Below, one piece after another: positions 1-8,197 of a DNA stretch of 64,000 bases (position 1 is the first letter of the stretch; each line of letters opens with the position of its first letter). The stretch spans positions 5,694-69,693 of the forward strand of contig JAMIIV010000052.1 of NCBI GenBank assembly GCA_035913415.1. The letters run 5' to 3'. The notes beneath the pieces were generated by a model, which had not been told where the DNA came from, did not search any database, and saw only the letters and a program-made list of their open reading frames with translations. The stretch is from UBA5070 sp035913415. Its GTDB lineage: Bacteria; Fibrobacterota; Fibrobacteria; UBA5070. Both the position numbers and the translations under genes were made by a program.

Positions 1-254
1 GGAGTGGTCGGATTCCCTGAAGAGGGGATGCCAGGCGCCGTTTCCGTTTCCGCAAAGGTCCATCGTCGCCTCGGTGACGGGGAGGCTGACCCCGCACTTT
101 GGTGTCCGCTGCAGTTTCCGAGGAGCCATCGTTTCCTGGCAGGAATCGGTTTGTGCGACCCATGGGTCCGCCAAGGGTGAGGCTTTCGGATCCGGGCATA
201 GGTTGGAAGAGTGTGGTGGCGGTATGCCGCCCGTCCGCCGACAGGAGTCCTGAC
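1..254. other. Upstream stretch, no gene assigned
   Basis: No coding region with a recognisable product is visible. Two forward frames stay open through much of it, but neither has a start or a family resemblance, so a cut-off upstream gene tail cannot be excluded. A TAGGTT hexamer at 199-204 lies 50 nt before the next gene's start and is a possible -10 element. An ACAGGAG ribosome binding site at 241-247 serves that gene. Confidence 0.3.
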
Positions 255-2900
255 ATGAATCGACAGCACCGCATCCCACTGGTCCTCGCTCTGGTGGGTG
301 TTGTCTTCGGGGGATGCCAGGTTGTGGACGATGGGGCGGAGCCGGAAGTCGCTTCAGCTCCCGATACGCTCGATGAAGCCAGCAGGATCTGCGGTGTGGG
401 TCAGGGAGAGGGCGTGGGGCGTTGCAAGGATTCGCTGGTGCGTGTCGAGGAGGAAGAGGCTCGACAGGAGGCCGTGCGGCAGAAGGTGCGCGATGTGTGC
501 CAGAACGGGAACTCGAAGGTTGTCCCCCGTTGCGAGGATTCGGTGGTGCAGGCGGAAGACGATCGGCGGTTCGACGAGGAGTTGTTGGTCAAGGTGCACG
601 AAAATTGTCAGAACGGAAACTCGCAGATCGTGCCTCGATGCGAGGACTCCCTGGTGAAGATTGAGGCGGACCGGAGGTTCTCCGAGGAGTTGGCGAAGAA
701 GGTGCACGACAATTGCCAGAACGGAAATTCGAAGGTGGTTCCCCGTTGTGTTGACTCCCTCGAGAAGGTGACGAAGGAGCGCCGGATCCACACCGATCTG
801 GAACGTAAGGTGCACTGGAACTGCCAGAACGGAAATTCGCAGGTGGTGCCGCGTTGCGCGGATTCCATCCGCTTCCATGAGAATCCCGCGCGGATCAAGT
901 TCGTGGCCGACTCCCTTCTGGAAGTCCGGCGGCTGTTTGTCGAGGATTCGCTGTGGGTGGTTCGGCAGCGTTGGATTACGGATTCGCTGGAACTTGTGCG
1001 CCGTAAATTCCTTGCCGATTCCCTCCGTCTGGTTCGCGAGCGCCGCGTTGCGGATTCGTTGCTGCAAGTGCGGGAGAAATTCGTGTCCGACTCCCTGGAC
1101 GTCGTGAGGTTGCGCAAAGTGGGGGATTCCCTCCGGGTGATCCGCGAACGGCACCTAGCGGACTCGTTGCGGCTGGTGCGGGAAAAATTCGTGTCCGACT
1201 CCGTGGAACGCGCTCGCCTCTGGCGCGAAGCCGATTCCCTGGAGAAGATCCGCCGCGATCGGGTGGAGGATTCCCTGAAAGCCCATCAACAACGAGTGGC
1301 GGACTCGCTGCTTGTGCTCAAGCCGTACCTGGACTCCATCGCCAAGATCGAAGCAGACCGCAGAGCGGCCGACAAGCGTCGTCTTGATTCGATTTCCCAG
1401 TGGCGCGAGACCCATATGGCGGAATCCCTGCTGGTGGTGCGTCGGTACCAGGACTCCGTGAATCTGGTGGTTTCGCTTCGTTTGCAGGCAGAAAAGCGGA
1501 TCGCGGATTCGTTGCGGGTGCTGCAAGAAAAACGCATGGCGGACTCTCTCGTCCTGGTTCGGCGCTATCAGGATTCCGTGAATCTGCTGCTGCTGGTGCG
1601 CCTCCAGGAGGAACGTCGGGTGTCCGACTCGGTGCGTCTGGTGTGGGAAAAGCGGATGCTGGATTCGCTGTTGGTGGTCCGTTGCTACCAGGATTCGGTG
1701 AACTTGGTGATCAGGCTTCGCCTGCAGGCCGAGCAGCGGGTGTCCGACTCGGTGCGTTTGGTGTGCGAGCGGCGTACGGCCGACTCCTTGGTCGTGGTGC
1801 GCCGTTACCAGGACTCGGTGAATCTGGTGATCACGTTGCGTCTACAGGCTGAAATGCGGATTGCCGATTCCCTCCGTCTGGTTCGGGAGCGTCGGATGGC
1901 CGACTCCCTGCTGGTGGTGCGCCGTTACCAGGACTCGGTGAACCTGGTGATCACGTTGCGTCTGCAAGCCGAGAAGCGGGTGGCGGATTCGCTGCGCGCG
2001 ATCGTCGATCGGCGCCGAGCCGATTCGCTGCTGGAGGCGCGTCGGTACCAGGACTCGGCGAATCTGGTGATCACCCTGCGGCTGCTAGCCGAGCAGCGCG
2101 TCGCGGACTCTCTCCGCAGGATATCCGATTCGCTGCGCGTGATCGCCGAGCAGCGCCGGATCGATTCGCTGCTGGTGGTGCGTCGCTACCAGGACTCCGT
2201 GAATCTGGTGGTGTCGTTGCGGCTGCTGGCCGAGAAGCGGACGGCGGATTCGCTACGCATCGTGTACGAGCAGCGTTGGGCGGACTCCGTACTGGCGGTG
2301 CGTCTCCACCAGGATTCCCTGGCACGTGTGGATGCCGAACGCAGGGCGGCGGAGCAGCGGCGGATGGACAGTCTACGGGTGGTCCTGGAGCAGCGATACC
2401 GCGATTCCATCGAAGCGAAGATTCGCCAGGACGCCATCGACCGGGAAGGCGAGGAACAGCGAATTCTGGATTCCCTGAAATGGATCCTCGACCGGATGAT
2501 CGCCGACCAGATCCTGGTGATCCGTCGGACCTCCGATTCGACGAGCCTGATCACCATCGATCGCCAGCTCGCCGGCGCCTTGTTGGGTGATGCTTTCGGT
2601 CTGTCGGGATTCCAGAACGTCGTGGATTCCCTGCTCTTCGTGGAGCGATTCAACGACTCCGTCTGCGTGTTCATCCTGGGACGCCTGAAAAATGATGTGT
2701 TCTCGACGACCATCCGCAGGGTGATCGAGTCCCGTTCCGTGGAGATCCTGGAATACATCCGGGAATACACCCGGAAATTGACCATGGAAGTGGTCGGCGA
2801 GCCGGTGATCCACGACGGTGAAACCGTGCCGTGCACGCGTTGGGAACACCGCCATTCCCACGCCCTGCACACCAGCGACGGGGCAGGTCATACCAAGTGA
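255..2900 (+). CDS. DSL-repeat coiled-coil lipoprotein
   Basis: Function is unknown; it is probably a lipid-anchored envelope or surface protein. The ATG at 255 is chosen because an ACAGGAG site precedes it and it opens a signal peptide ending in FGGC, with the lipid-modified Cys at residue 21. The body is almost all repeats. First come five C-x10-C pairs, four of them in 36-residue CQNGNS..VPRC units (about residues 46-205). Then come 12-residue units beginning DSL or DSV (about 210-345). Finally there are seven 40-residue units built as DSLLVVRRYQ, DSVNLV..LRLQAE and ADSLR.VRERR (about 388-710). The last 170 residues are not repetitive. The charged heptad-like pattern predicts a long helical rod, and the Cys pairs suggest disulfide-bridged modules near the lipid anchor. 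DSL-rich proteins are familiar in the Fibrobacter/Bacteroidetes group, but I know no function for them. Confidence 0.85.
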   Translation: MNRQHRIPLVLALVGVVFGGCQVVDDGAEPEVASAPDTLDEASRICGVGQGEGVGRCKDSLVRVEEEEARQEAVRQKVRDVCQNGNSKVVPRCEDSVVQAEDDRRFDEELLVKVHENCQNGNSQIVPRCEDSLVKIEADRRFSEELAKKVHDNCQNGNSKVVPRCVDSLEKVTKERRIHTDLERKVHWNCQNGNSQVVPRCADSIRFHENPARIKFVADSLLEVRRLFVEDSLWVVRQRWITDSLELVRRKFLADSLRLVRERRVADSLLQVREKFVSDSLDVVRLRKVGDSLRVIRERHLADSLRLVREKFVSDSVERARLWREADSLEKIRRDRVEDSLKAHQQRVADSLLVLKPYLDSIAKIEADRRAADKRRLDSISQWRETHMAESLLVVRRYQDSVNLVVSLRLQAEKRIADSLRVLQEKRMADSLVLVRRYQDSVNLLLLVRLQEERRVSDSVRLVWEKRMLDSLLVVRCYQDSVNLVIRLRLQAEQRVSDSVRLVCERRTADSLVVVRRYQDSVNLVITLRLQAEMRIADSLRLVRERRMADSLLVVRRYQDSVNLVITLRLQAEKRVADSLRAIVDRRRADSLLEARRYQDSANLVITLRLLAEQRVADSLRRISDSLRVIAEQRRIDSLLVVRRYQDSVNLVVSLRLLAEKRTADSLRIVYEQRWADSVLAVRLHQDSLARVDAERRAAEQRRMDSLRVVLEQRYRDSIEAKIRQDAIDREGEEQRILDSLKWILDRMIADQILVIRRTSDSTSLITIDRQLAGALLGDAFGLSGFQNVVDSLLFVERFNDSVCVFILGRLKNDVFSTTIRRVIESRSVEILEYIREYTRKLTMEVVGEPVIHDGETVPCTRWEHRHSHALHTSDGAGHTK

Positions 2901-2970
2901 GTCGGCCCTGGCTTGCGGGAATCGCGGGGGCAAGGGTGCCTGGATGGCGCGATGGCGTTAGCTTGGAGGG

Positions 2971-3981
2971 ATGATCTCCCTCCGACGCGGTGTGAACCTC
3001 TCCCATTGGCTCTCCCAGACCGATCGCCGCGGCGCCGAGCGCGCCGCCTGGATGACGGAATCCGACTTCGCGGCCATCGCCGACCTGGGCTTCGACCACG
3101 TCCGGATCCCGCTGGACGAAGAGCACCTCTGGGATGAAGCCGGGCGCCGTGAAACCCCGGCATGGGAACAGCTCGAACGTGGGTTGGATCTCGCTGCGGC
3201 CCACGGGTTGCGGGCGCTGTGCGACCTCCACATCCTGCGCAGCCACCACTTCAACCAGGCCGACGTGCCGGCGCTGTACCGCGAACCCGCCGAACTCGCG
3301 CGTTTCTGCTCCCTGTGGACGGATCTTGCCGGGTACCTCGCCCGTCGCCCGGCGGATGTCGTGGCGCTGGAGATCCTGAACGAAGCGGTGGCCCGGGACG
3401 GGCGCGACTGGAATCGGGTCGTGGCCGCGGCCTTCGCGTCCATGCGCAAGGCAGCACCCGACCACACCATCGTGACCGGTTCGAACTGGTATTGCATGTG
3501 CCGCACCTTCGACGAACTCGAGGTGCCGCAAGACTCCAACCAGATGCTCACGTTCCACTTCTACAACCCGATGTACCTGACCCACTGCCAGGCGGCCTGG
3601 ACGGAGATCGGGGCCTGGACGGGGCCGATCGCCTACCCGGGACTTCCCTGGCCGGACGGCATCCCCTCCGACGTGCCGGCAGGGCTGGCGGAGCGGATGG
3701 CGCGGGACAACGTGCCTGCGGGTCCCGAGACCATGCTCGCCGAGATCCAGGCGCCGTTGCGCAAGTCAAAAGAGACGGGACCTTCCCTGTACTGCGGTGA
3801 GTTCGGTGTCCACGAGAAGGCTCCTTTGGAGCTCCGCAAGGCGTGGTTGCGCGATGCGGTCGGCGTCTTCGAGGCCAACAACATCGGGTGGGCGATCTGG
3901 GACTGGAAGGGTGTCTTCGGCGTGGTCGATCGCGATTTGCGCCCCACCGGCATACACGAGGCTCTTGGTCTGAGAAGCTGA
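2971..3981 (+). CDS. Glycoside hydrolase family 5 (endoglucanase-type)
   Basis: A (beta/alpha)8 retaining glycosidase of GH5, which usually cleaves beta-1,4-glucans or mannans. The first strand is MISLRRGVNLSHWL; LEILNEA carries the acid/base Glu138, and YCGEFGVHEK carries the nucleophile Glu277. WAIWDWKG near the end is the usual GH5 last-strand motif. The 336 residues are a bare catalytic domain with no signal peptide or carbohydrate-binding module. It is therefore predicted to be cytoplasmic, perhaps acting on imported or internal oligosaccharides. TAGCTT at 2959-2964 sits 6 nt before the ATG, and the GGAGG overlaps the start too closely to act normally, so a leaderless transcript is possible. 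Substrate cannot be read from sequence. Confidence 0.9.
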   Translation: MISLRRGVNLSHWLSQTDRRGAERAAWMTESDFAAIADLGFDHVRIPLDEEHLWDEAGRRETPAWEQLERGLDLAAAHGLRALCDLHILRSHHFNQADVPALYREPAELARFCSLWTDLAGYLARRPADVVALEILNEAVARDGRDWNRVVAAAFASMRKAAPDHTIVTGSNWYCMCRTFDELEVPQDSNQMLTFHFYNPMYLTHCQAAWTEIGAWTGPIAYPGLPWPDGIPSDVPAGLAERMARDNVPAGPETMLAEIQAPLRKSKETGPSLYCGEFGVHEKAPLELRKAWLRDAVGVFEANNIGWAIWDWKGVFGVVDRDLRPTGIHEALGLRS

Positions 3982-4031
3982 TCCGCCAGAGTCGGTTTCG
4001 GAGGTATTTTCAAGGGATCCCTGGCTCCCCG

Positions 4032-5216
4032 ATGTCGAACCTCCCTGTTCGCCTGGCTCTTCCCGTCATCCCGAAGACGCACATGGACTCCTACTTCGCC
4101 TCTCCCGAGCGGTCCAGCCCCGAGCAACTCCAGCAAAGTTCCCGGATTGTCGCCTCCGACCCCGTTTTGGCCCACATTCTCGAATGTGTGGGGGGAATGA
4201 TCGCCATCCTCGACGAAAATCGCCAGATCCTGGCCGCCAACCTCGACCTCCTGGATCGGCTCAACGTACCGTCCGCGGAGCGCTGCCTGGGCTTGCGCCC
4301 CGGAGAGGCCTTCGGCTGCGCCCATGCCCACGACATGCCTGCCGGTTGCGGCACGTCGCGTTGGTGCCGCTCCTGCGGAGCGGCCCTGGCGATTGTCGCA
4401 TCCCTTGGTGGAGCCGATCCCGCCGAACGCGAGTGCGCCATGCAACTGGAGGGCCAGGGCGAGCTGTTCCTCCGTGTGCGATGTTCGCCCATAGAGCGGG
4501 AGGGCCGGAAATTCCTGGCCCTGTTCCTCCAGGACATCACCCACGAACAGCGTCTTTCCATGCTGGAGCGAGCGTTCTTCCACGACATCAAAGGGTTGGT
4601 CACGGGAGTCTTGGGTTACGGGGAGCTTCTCCAGCGGCGCACCGACGAACAGTCGCGCCCCTTGGTCGAGGCCTTGCAGCGTGTGACCTCCCGTCTGGCC
4701 AACGAAATCGGTCTCCAGGCGCAGCTCATCCAGGGGCAGGCGGACCTGGGTTCGGCGCGCTACTCACGGGTGCGCGCCAAGACCATCCTCCAGGATCTGC
4801 GGACGGAGTTCCACCAGCATCCCCTTCATGAAGAGCGCAAGATCACCTACGAGGGGAGCCACCAATCCCAGCCGCTGATCACCGATCCGGGACTGGTGGT
4901 GCGGGTGTTGCACAACATGGTCCTCAACGCCCTCGAGGCGTCGCTTCCCGGCGAAGAGATTCGCGTGGGATTCCGGGAAGAAGGCTCCCAGGCGGTCTTT
5001 TCCGTCTGGAACGCCCGCCCCATCGACCCCGATGTGCAACAGCGCATCTTCCAACGCAATTTCAGCACCAAGGCCAGTCTGGGCCGTGGCCTGGGCACGT
5101 GGTCCATGAAGTTCTTCGGTGAAGAACTCCTGCGCGGCGAAGTCGGTTTCTGCAGCACCCCCGAATCCGGCACCACCTTCACCCTCCGCCTCCAGATGCA
5201 CTCCGACGCCACCTGA
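4032..5216 (+). CDS. PAS-domain sensor histidine kinase, cysteine-rich
   Basis: A soluble two-component sensor kinase with no membrane segment. A PAS-like domain (about residues 45-180) contains a cysteine cluster, CLGLRPGEAFGC and then CGTSRWCRSCG, suited to metal, Fe-S or redox sensing. The dimerisation helix has FFHDIKG, with the likely phospho-acceptor His. The C-terminal ATPase domain has NMVLNALEAS (N box), a reduced FQRNFSTK region and GRGLGTWSMKFF (G box). A start at 4083 is also possible; 4032 is preferred for the AAGGGA upstream. It begins 50 nt after the GH5 gene and no response regulator is adjacent, so the partner is unknown. Similar PAS kinases with a GCGTS..CR.CG pattern exist in other bacteria, but their signal is not settled. 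Confidence 0.8.
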   Translation: MSNLPVRLALPVIPKTHMDSYFASPERSSPEQLQQSSRIVASDPVLAHILECVGGMIAILDENRQILAANLDLLDRLNVPSAERCLGLRPGEAFGCAHAHDMPAGCGTSRWCRSCGAALAIVASLGGADPAERECAMQLEGQGELFLRVRCSPIEREGRKFLALFLQDITHEQRLSMLERAFFHDIKGLVTGVLGYGELLQRRTDEQSRPLVEALQRVTSRLANEIGLQAQLIQGQADLGSARYSRVRAKTILQDLRTEFHQHPLHEERKITYEGSHQSQPLITDPGLVVRVLHNMVLNALEASLPGEEIRVGFREEGSQAVFSVWNARPIDPDVQQRIFQRNFSTKASLGRGLGTWSMKFFGEELLRGEVGFCSTPESGTTFTLRLQMHSDAT

Positions 5217-5507
5217 CGTACCCTACGGTACTCGCGGCACACCCGGGCCGGGATCAGGGGGGCGCAAGGGAAGTATGCGCCTCGAGACCCGTCCCTGACG
5301 GTCGTATCGAGGATGCAGACGACCCGCTGCGGCCCCCCGACAGCGTACGCTACGGTACTCCCGGGCCCTCCCGGGGTCAGCGCCTCGAGACCCGTCCCTG
5401 ACGGTCGTGTCGAGGATGCAGACGACCCGCTGCGGCCCCCGACAGCGTACGCTGCGGTACGTCGAGGGGGGCGCAAGGGGAGTATGCGCCTCGAGACGAC
5501 CGTCAGG
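5213..5507. repeat. Array of palindromic intergenic repeats
   Basis: Two near-identical units of about 103 bp start at 5295 and 5398, preceded by a partial unit ending at 5294. Each begins CTGACGGTCGTRTCGAGGA and contains GATGCAGACGACCCGC and the palindrome AGCGTACGCT. The last unit closes with AGTATGCGCC then TCGAGACGACCGTCAG, so its ends form an imperfect inverted repeat of about 25 bp. The array fills the gap between the convergent kinase and acyltransferase genes and stops 2 nt from the acyltransferase stop codon. The same core (GATGCAGACGA ... AGTATGCGCC) recurs next to eno near 15.1 kb. It may act as a bidirectional 3'-end structure or be a small repeat-type mobile element. Confidence 0.8.
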
Positions 5508-6971
5508 TCAGAATTGGAAGTAGATGAAGGGTTGTATGGCCGAGGTCCGCACCTGGACCACGATCCACGCCGCCAACGCCAGCAGCAGGGCTCTGCCGAA
5601 CCAACCGATGGACGCCAAGGCCTTGTCCACGCGATCGTCGGCCGCGTTGGGGGCCAGGTGCAGGGCGTACCCACTTGCCATGGCCAGGAAGACCAGGGGG
5701 AATCCTGACAGAACCTGTCCGGCCAGCGCGAGGTCCACTCCGGAAGCGATCTGGGTCACCAGATCCACGGCATCCTGCAGCGACCGGGCCCGGAAGGGGA
5801 TCCACAGGGCCGCGACCAGATGGAAGGTCGCGAGCCCCGAGAGCAGAGCGATCCAGCGGCTCGCCCTCACGCGGCGCGGCAGGTCGACGGCCTTCTCCAG
5901 TCCCAGGACCAGTCCGTGAACGCCGCCCCACAGGACGAACTTCCAGGATGCGCCATGCCACAGGCCTCCCAGGAGCATGGTGAGGAACAGGTGGATGTAG
6001 GTGCGCGGGATGCCGTGGCGGTTGCCTCCCAGGGGGATGTAGACGTAGTCGCGCAGCCAGCTCGAGAGGCTGATGTGCCAGCGGCGCCAGAAGTCGGTGA
6101 GGGTCGTGGCGGCGTAGGGACGGTCGAAATTCTGCGGCAACCGGAACCCCAAAAGTAAGGCCAGCCCGATGGCCATGTCGGAATAGCCGGAGAAGTCGCA
6201 GTAGATCTGGATCGCGTAGCCGTAGGCCGCCAGCAGGCATTCCGCACCTGAATGTTGGAGCGGGGAATCGAAGACGCGGTCGACGAAGTTCAAGGCGATG
6301 TAGTCGGCGACCACGACCTTCTTGAGGAGTCCTCCCAGGATCAGGCGCACGGCGCGGCTGCGGTCGGAGGTGCCGGGGTGGAAGTCCTCCGCGATCTGGG
6401 GCAGAAATTGTCGGGCGCGCACGATCGGGCCCGCGACCAGTTGGGGGAAGAAACTGGCGAAGAAGAGGAAGTCGATGTATCGTCGCAGGACCGGGATTTC
6501 GCGCCGGTACACGTCCACCGTGTACGAAAGCGATTGGAAGGTGTAGAACGAGATTCCCACCGGCAGCACGATGTCGAGGGGATCGAAGGCGCGACCCGAA
6601 AGGTCGGACCAGGTGCCCAGCGCGAAATTCGCGTACTTGAACCATCCCAGCACACCCAGGTTCGAGACCAGCGAGGCGATGAGGAAGGTGCGTCGGGCCC
6701 ACAGCCGCTCGGTGGCGCCGATTCCGCGGGCCAGCCAGTAGTCGACCACGGAGGTGCCCACCAGAAGGGCCACGAACGCTCCACTGGAACGCCAGTAGAA
6801 CCACAGCGAAAAGACGATGAACAGCCATTTGCGCGTTTGTGCATGGCCGCGCACGAACGCGTGGGCCAGCGCGAAGGCGGCGAAGGCCCACAGGAACAGC
6901 CCCGAGGGGAAGACGAGGACATCGCCAGCGTGGGGGGACAGGACGTCCAGGAGAGAGCTGGGAAGGTTCAT
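5508..6971 (-). CDS. MBOAT family O-acyltransferase (AlgI-like)
   Basis: A polytopic inner-membrane acyltransferase that in this family moves acetyl groups across the membrane to an exported polysaccharide or cell-wall polymer. Hallmarks are the LPVGISFYTFQSLSY segment, DFSGYSDMAIG, the DFWRRWHISLSSWLRDY signature and GGLWHGASW with the invariant His. The 487 residues match the AlgI/PatA/DltB-type length, and the terminal FIYFQF is also typical. The start codon overlaps the stop of the upstream SGNH gene (ATGA). It is last in a minus-strand run with two SGNH proteins, which points to an O-acetylation module. The acceptor polymer is unknown. Confidence 0.93.
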   Translation of the reverse strand: MNLPSSLLDVLSPHAGDVLVFPSGLFLWAFAAFALAHAFVRGHAQTRKWLFIVFSLWFYWRSSGAFVALLVGTSVVDYWLARGIGATERLWARRTFLIASLVSNLGVLGWFKYANFALGTWSDLSGRAFDPLDIVLPVGISFYTFQSLSYTVDVYRREIPVLRRYIDFLFFASFFPQLVAGPIVRARQFLPQIAEDFHPGTSDRSRAVRLILGGLLKKVVVADYIALNFVDRVFDSPLQHSGAECLLAAYGYAIQIYCDFSGYSDMAIGLALLLGFRLPQNFDRPYAATTLTDFWRRWHISLSSWLRDYVYIPLGGNRHGIPRTYIHLFLTMLLGGLWHGASWKFVLWGGVHGLVLGLEKAVDLPRRVRASRWIALLSGLATFHLVAALWIPFRARSLQDAVDLVTQIASGVDLALAGQVLSGFPLVFLAMASGYALHLAPNAADDRVDKALASIGWFGRALLLALAAWIVVQVRTSAIQPFIYFQF

Positions 6972-8197
6972 GGCGCGGCGGGAGCCTCGGTCGGGGCGAG
7001 GGAATCAGGCGGACCGGCCAGGATCGCGGCGGCCAGGCGCACCAGGGAGTCCTGGGTGCGTAGGAAGTCCCGGGTCTGTTGGGGAGCGGGCCGGACCGAT
7101 GCCGCGCCGTCGGGGTGGCCGACACGGGCTTCCAGCGCGCCATGGATGAGCCGGGCTTGGGCGCGGTATCCGTCATGGGTGTAATGGACGTGGTCCTTGG
7201 CCATCAGGCCGCGGGCGATCCACGACTTCCAGGCGTTCGTCCCACCCTGGAGTCGGCGCAGCTCCACCAGAGAAACGCCTTCCCGTCGACAGATTCCGCG
7301 CAGCACGTCCTCGACATCGTCGAGGTTGGAATTGTTCCGCCAGCGGCGTCTTCGTGCGCGCAGGGCGTGGTCGGGAGGCATGGTCACCAGGATGTCGGCC
7401 TCGGGGGCGGACAGACGGATGCGTTGGAGGGCGTCTTCGACGTGGGTTGCGAACGCCTGCCGCGAGAAGCCGGAATGGAACGCGTCGTTGGTGCCCAACG
7501 AGACGACGACCAGATCGGGACTCCAGGCGTGCAGTTGCTCCCACAGGCGGGAGGGCCGGGACAGATCCTTCCACGACAGCCCGTTGACCCCGGATTCCGA
7601 CCAGATCACCCCTGGCCTGCCGTTTTCGAGGATCAAGCCGTCGAACCGGGAGGGAAAAGGGGACATGTGCAGACGGAAGGTGTCGGATGGGGAGGCCGGG
7701 GCGCAGCGCCGCACCGTCGGCGCGAGCGAGTCGCAGGTCGACGCCCCTTCGAGGGTGACACCTTCTCCCAGCACCCAGGCGCTTTGGGCGACCAGGGCGC
7801 CGGGAGCGACGGAGCCTTTCGGAGCCAGCTCCACCAGGCGGGTCGTGTCGGGGGAGGCCAGGGACCATTGCGCCAGACCCCAGGGCATGGGATTGAGGCG
7901 GCGCAGAGCGTTGGAGAACAGCCACGGACTATCCGCCGTCCAGGCCAGGTCCTGGGCTCCGTTGGTGCGGGCGGCGCGGTGCGGGAACACCAGACCCCCG
8001 CCGGCATCGCCGTGCCGACCCTGGTACAGGCGACGGAATTCGTCAGCGAAGGTGGCCCCTTGGACGTGCGAGTCGCCGATCTGGAACACGCGCACCACGG
8101 CGTCGGGGTCCGAGCGGCGCGCGTCGAAGCGGGGTAGGCCGTTGGATGGAGCGCCTGCAGTCAGGACCGTCGCGAGAAGGAGGGGAGGTATGCTCAT
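6968..8197 (-). CDS. SGNH/GDSL-type periplasmic acetyl-transfer protein
   Basis: Probable partner of the MBOAT protein, taking acetyl from it onto, or off, a polymer outside the membrane. The start at 8197 has a GAGGAG site 7 nt upstream and gives a signal peptide. SGNH blocks are visible: IGDSHVQG (nucleophile Ser43), SLGTNDAF (Asn237) and DHVHYT (Asp335/His338). The mature protein is about 390 residues, longer than a plain GDSL esterase, with an insert between blocks I and III as in AlgJ/AlgX-like proteins. The gene overlaps both neighbours by 4 nt. Whether it is a transferase or an esterase cannot be told from sequence. Confidence 0.85.
   Translation of the reverse strand: MSIPPLLLATVLTAGAPSNGLPRFDARRSDPDAVVRVFQIGDSHVQGATFADEFRRLYQGRHGDAGGGLVFPHRAARTNGAQDLAWTADSPWLFSNALRRLNPMPWGLAQWSLASPDTTRLVELAPKGSVAPGALVAQSAWVLGEGVTLEGASTCDSLAPTVRRCAPASPSDTFRLHMSPFPSRFDGLILENGRPGVIWSESGVNGLSWKDLSRPSRLWEQLHAWSPDLVVVSLGTNDAFHSGFSRQAFATHVEDALQRIRLSAPEADILVTMPPDHALRARRRRWRNNSNLDDVEDVLRGICRREGVSLVELRRLQGGTNAWKSWIARGLMAKDHVHYTHDGYRAQARLIHGALEARVGHPDGAASVRPAPQQTRDFLRTQDSLVRLAAAILAGPPDSLAPTEAPAAP

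Noticed and set aside
5213..5507. CRISPR array
   Set aside because: Units are about 103 bp, internally palindromic and adjacent without unique spacers, unlike CRISPR.
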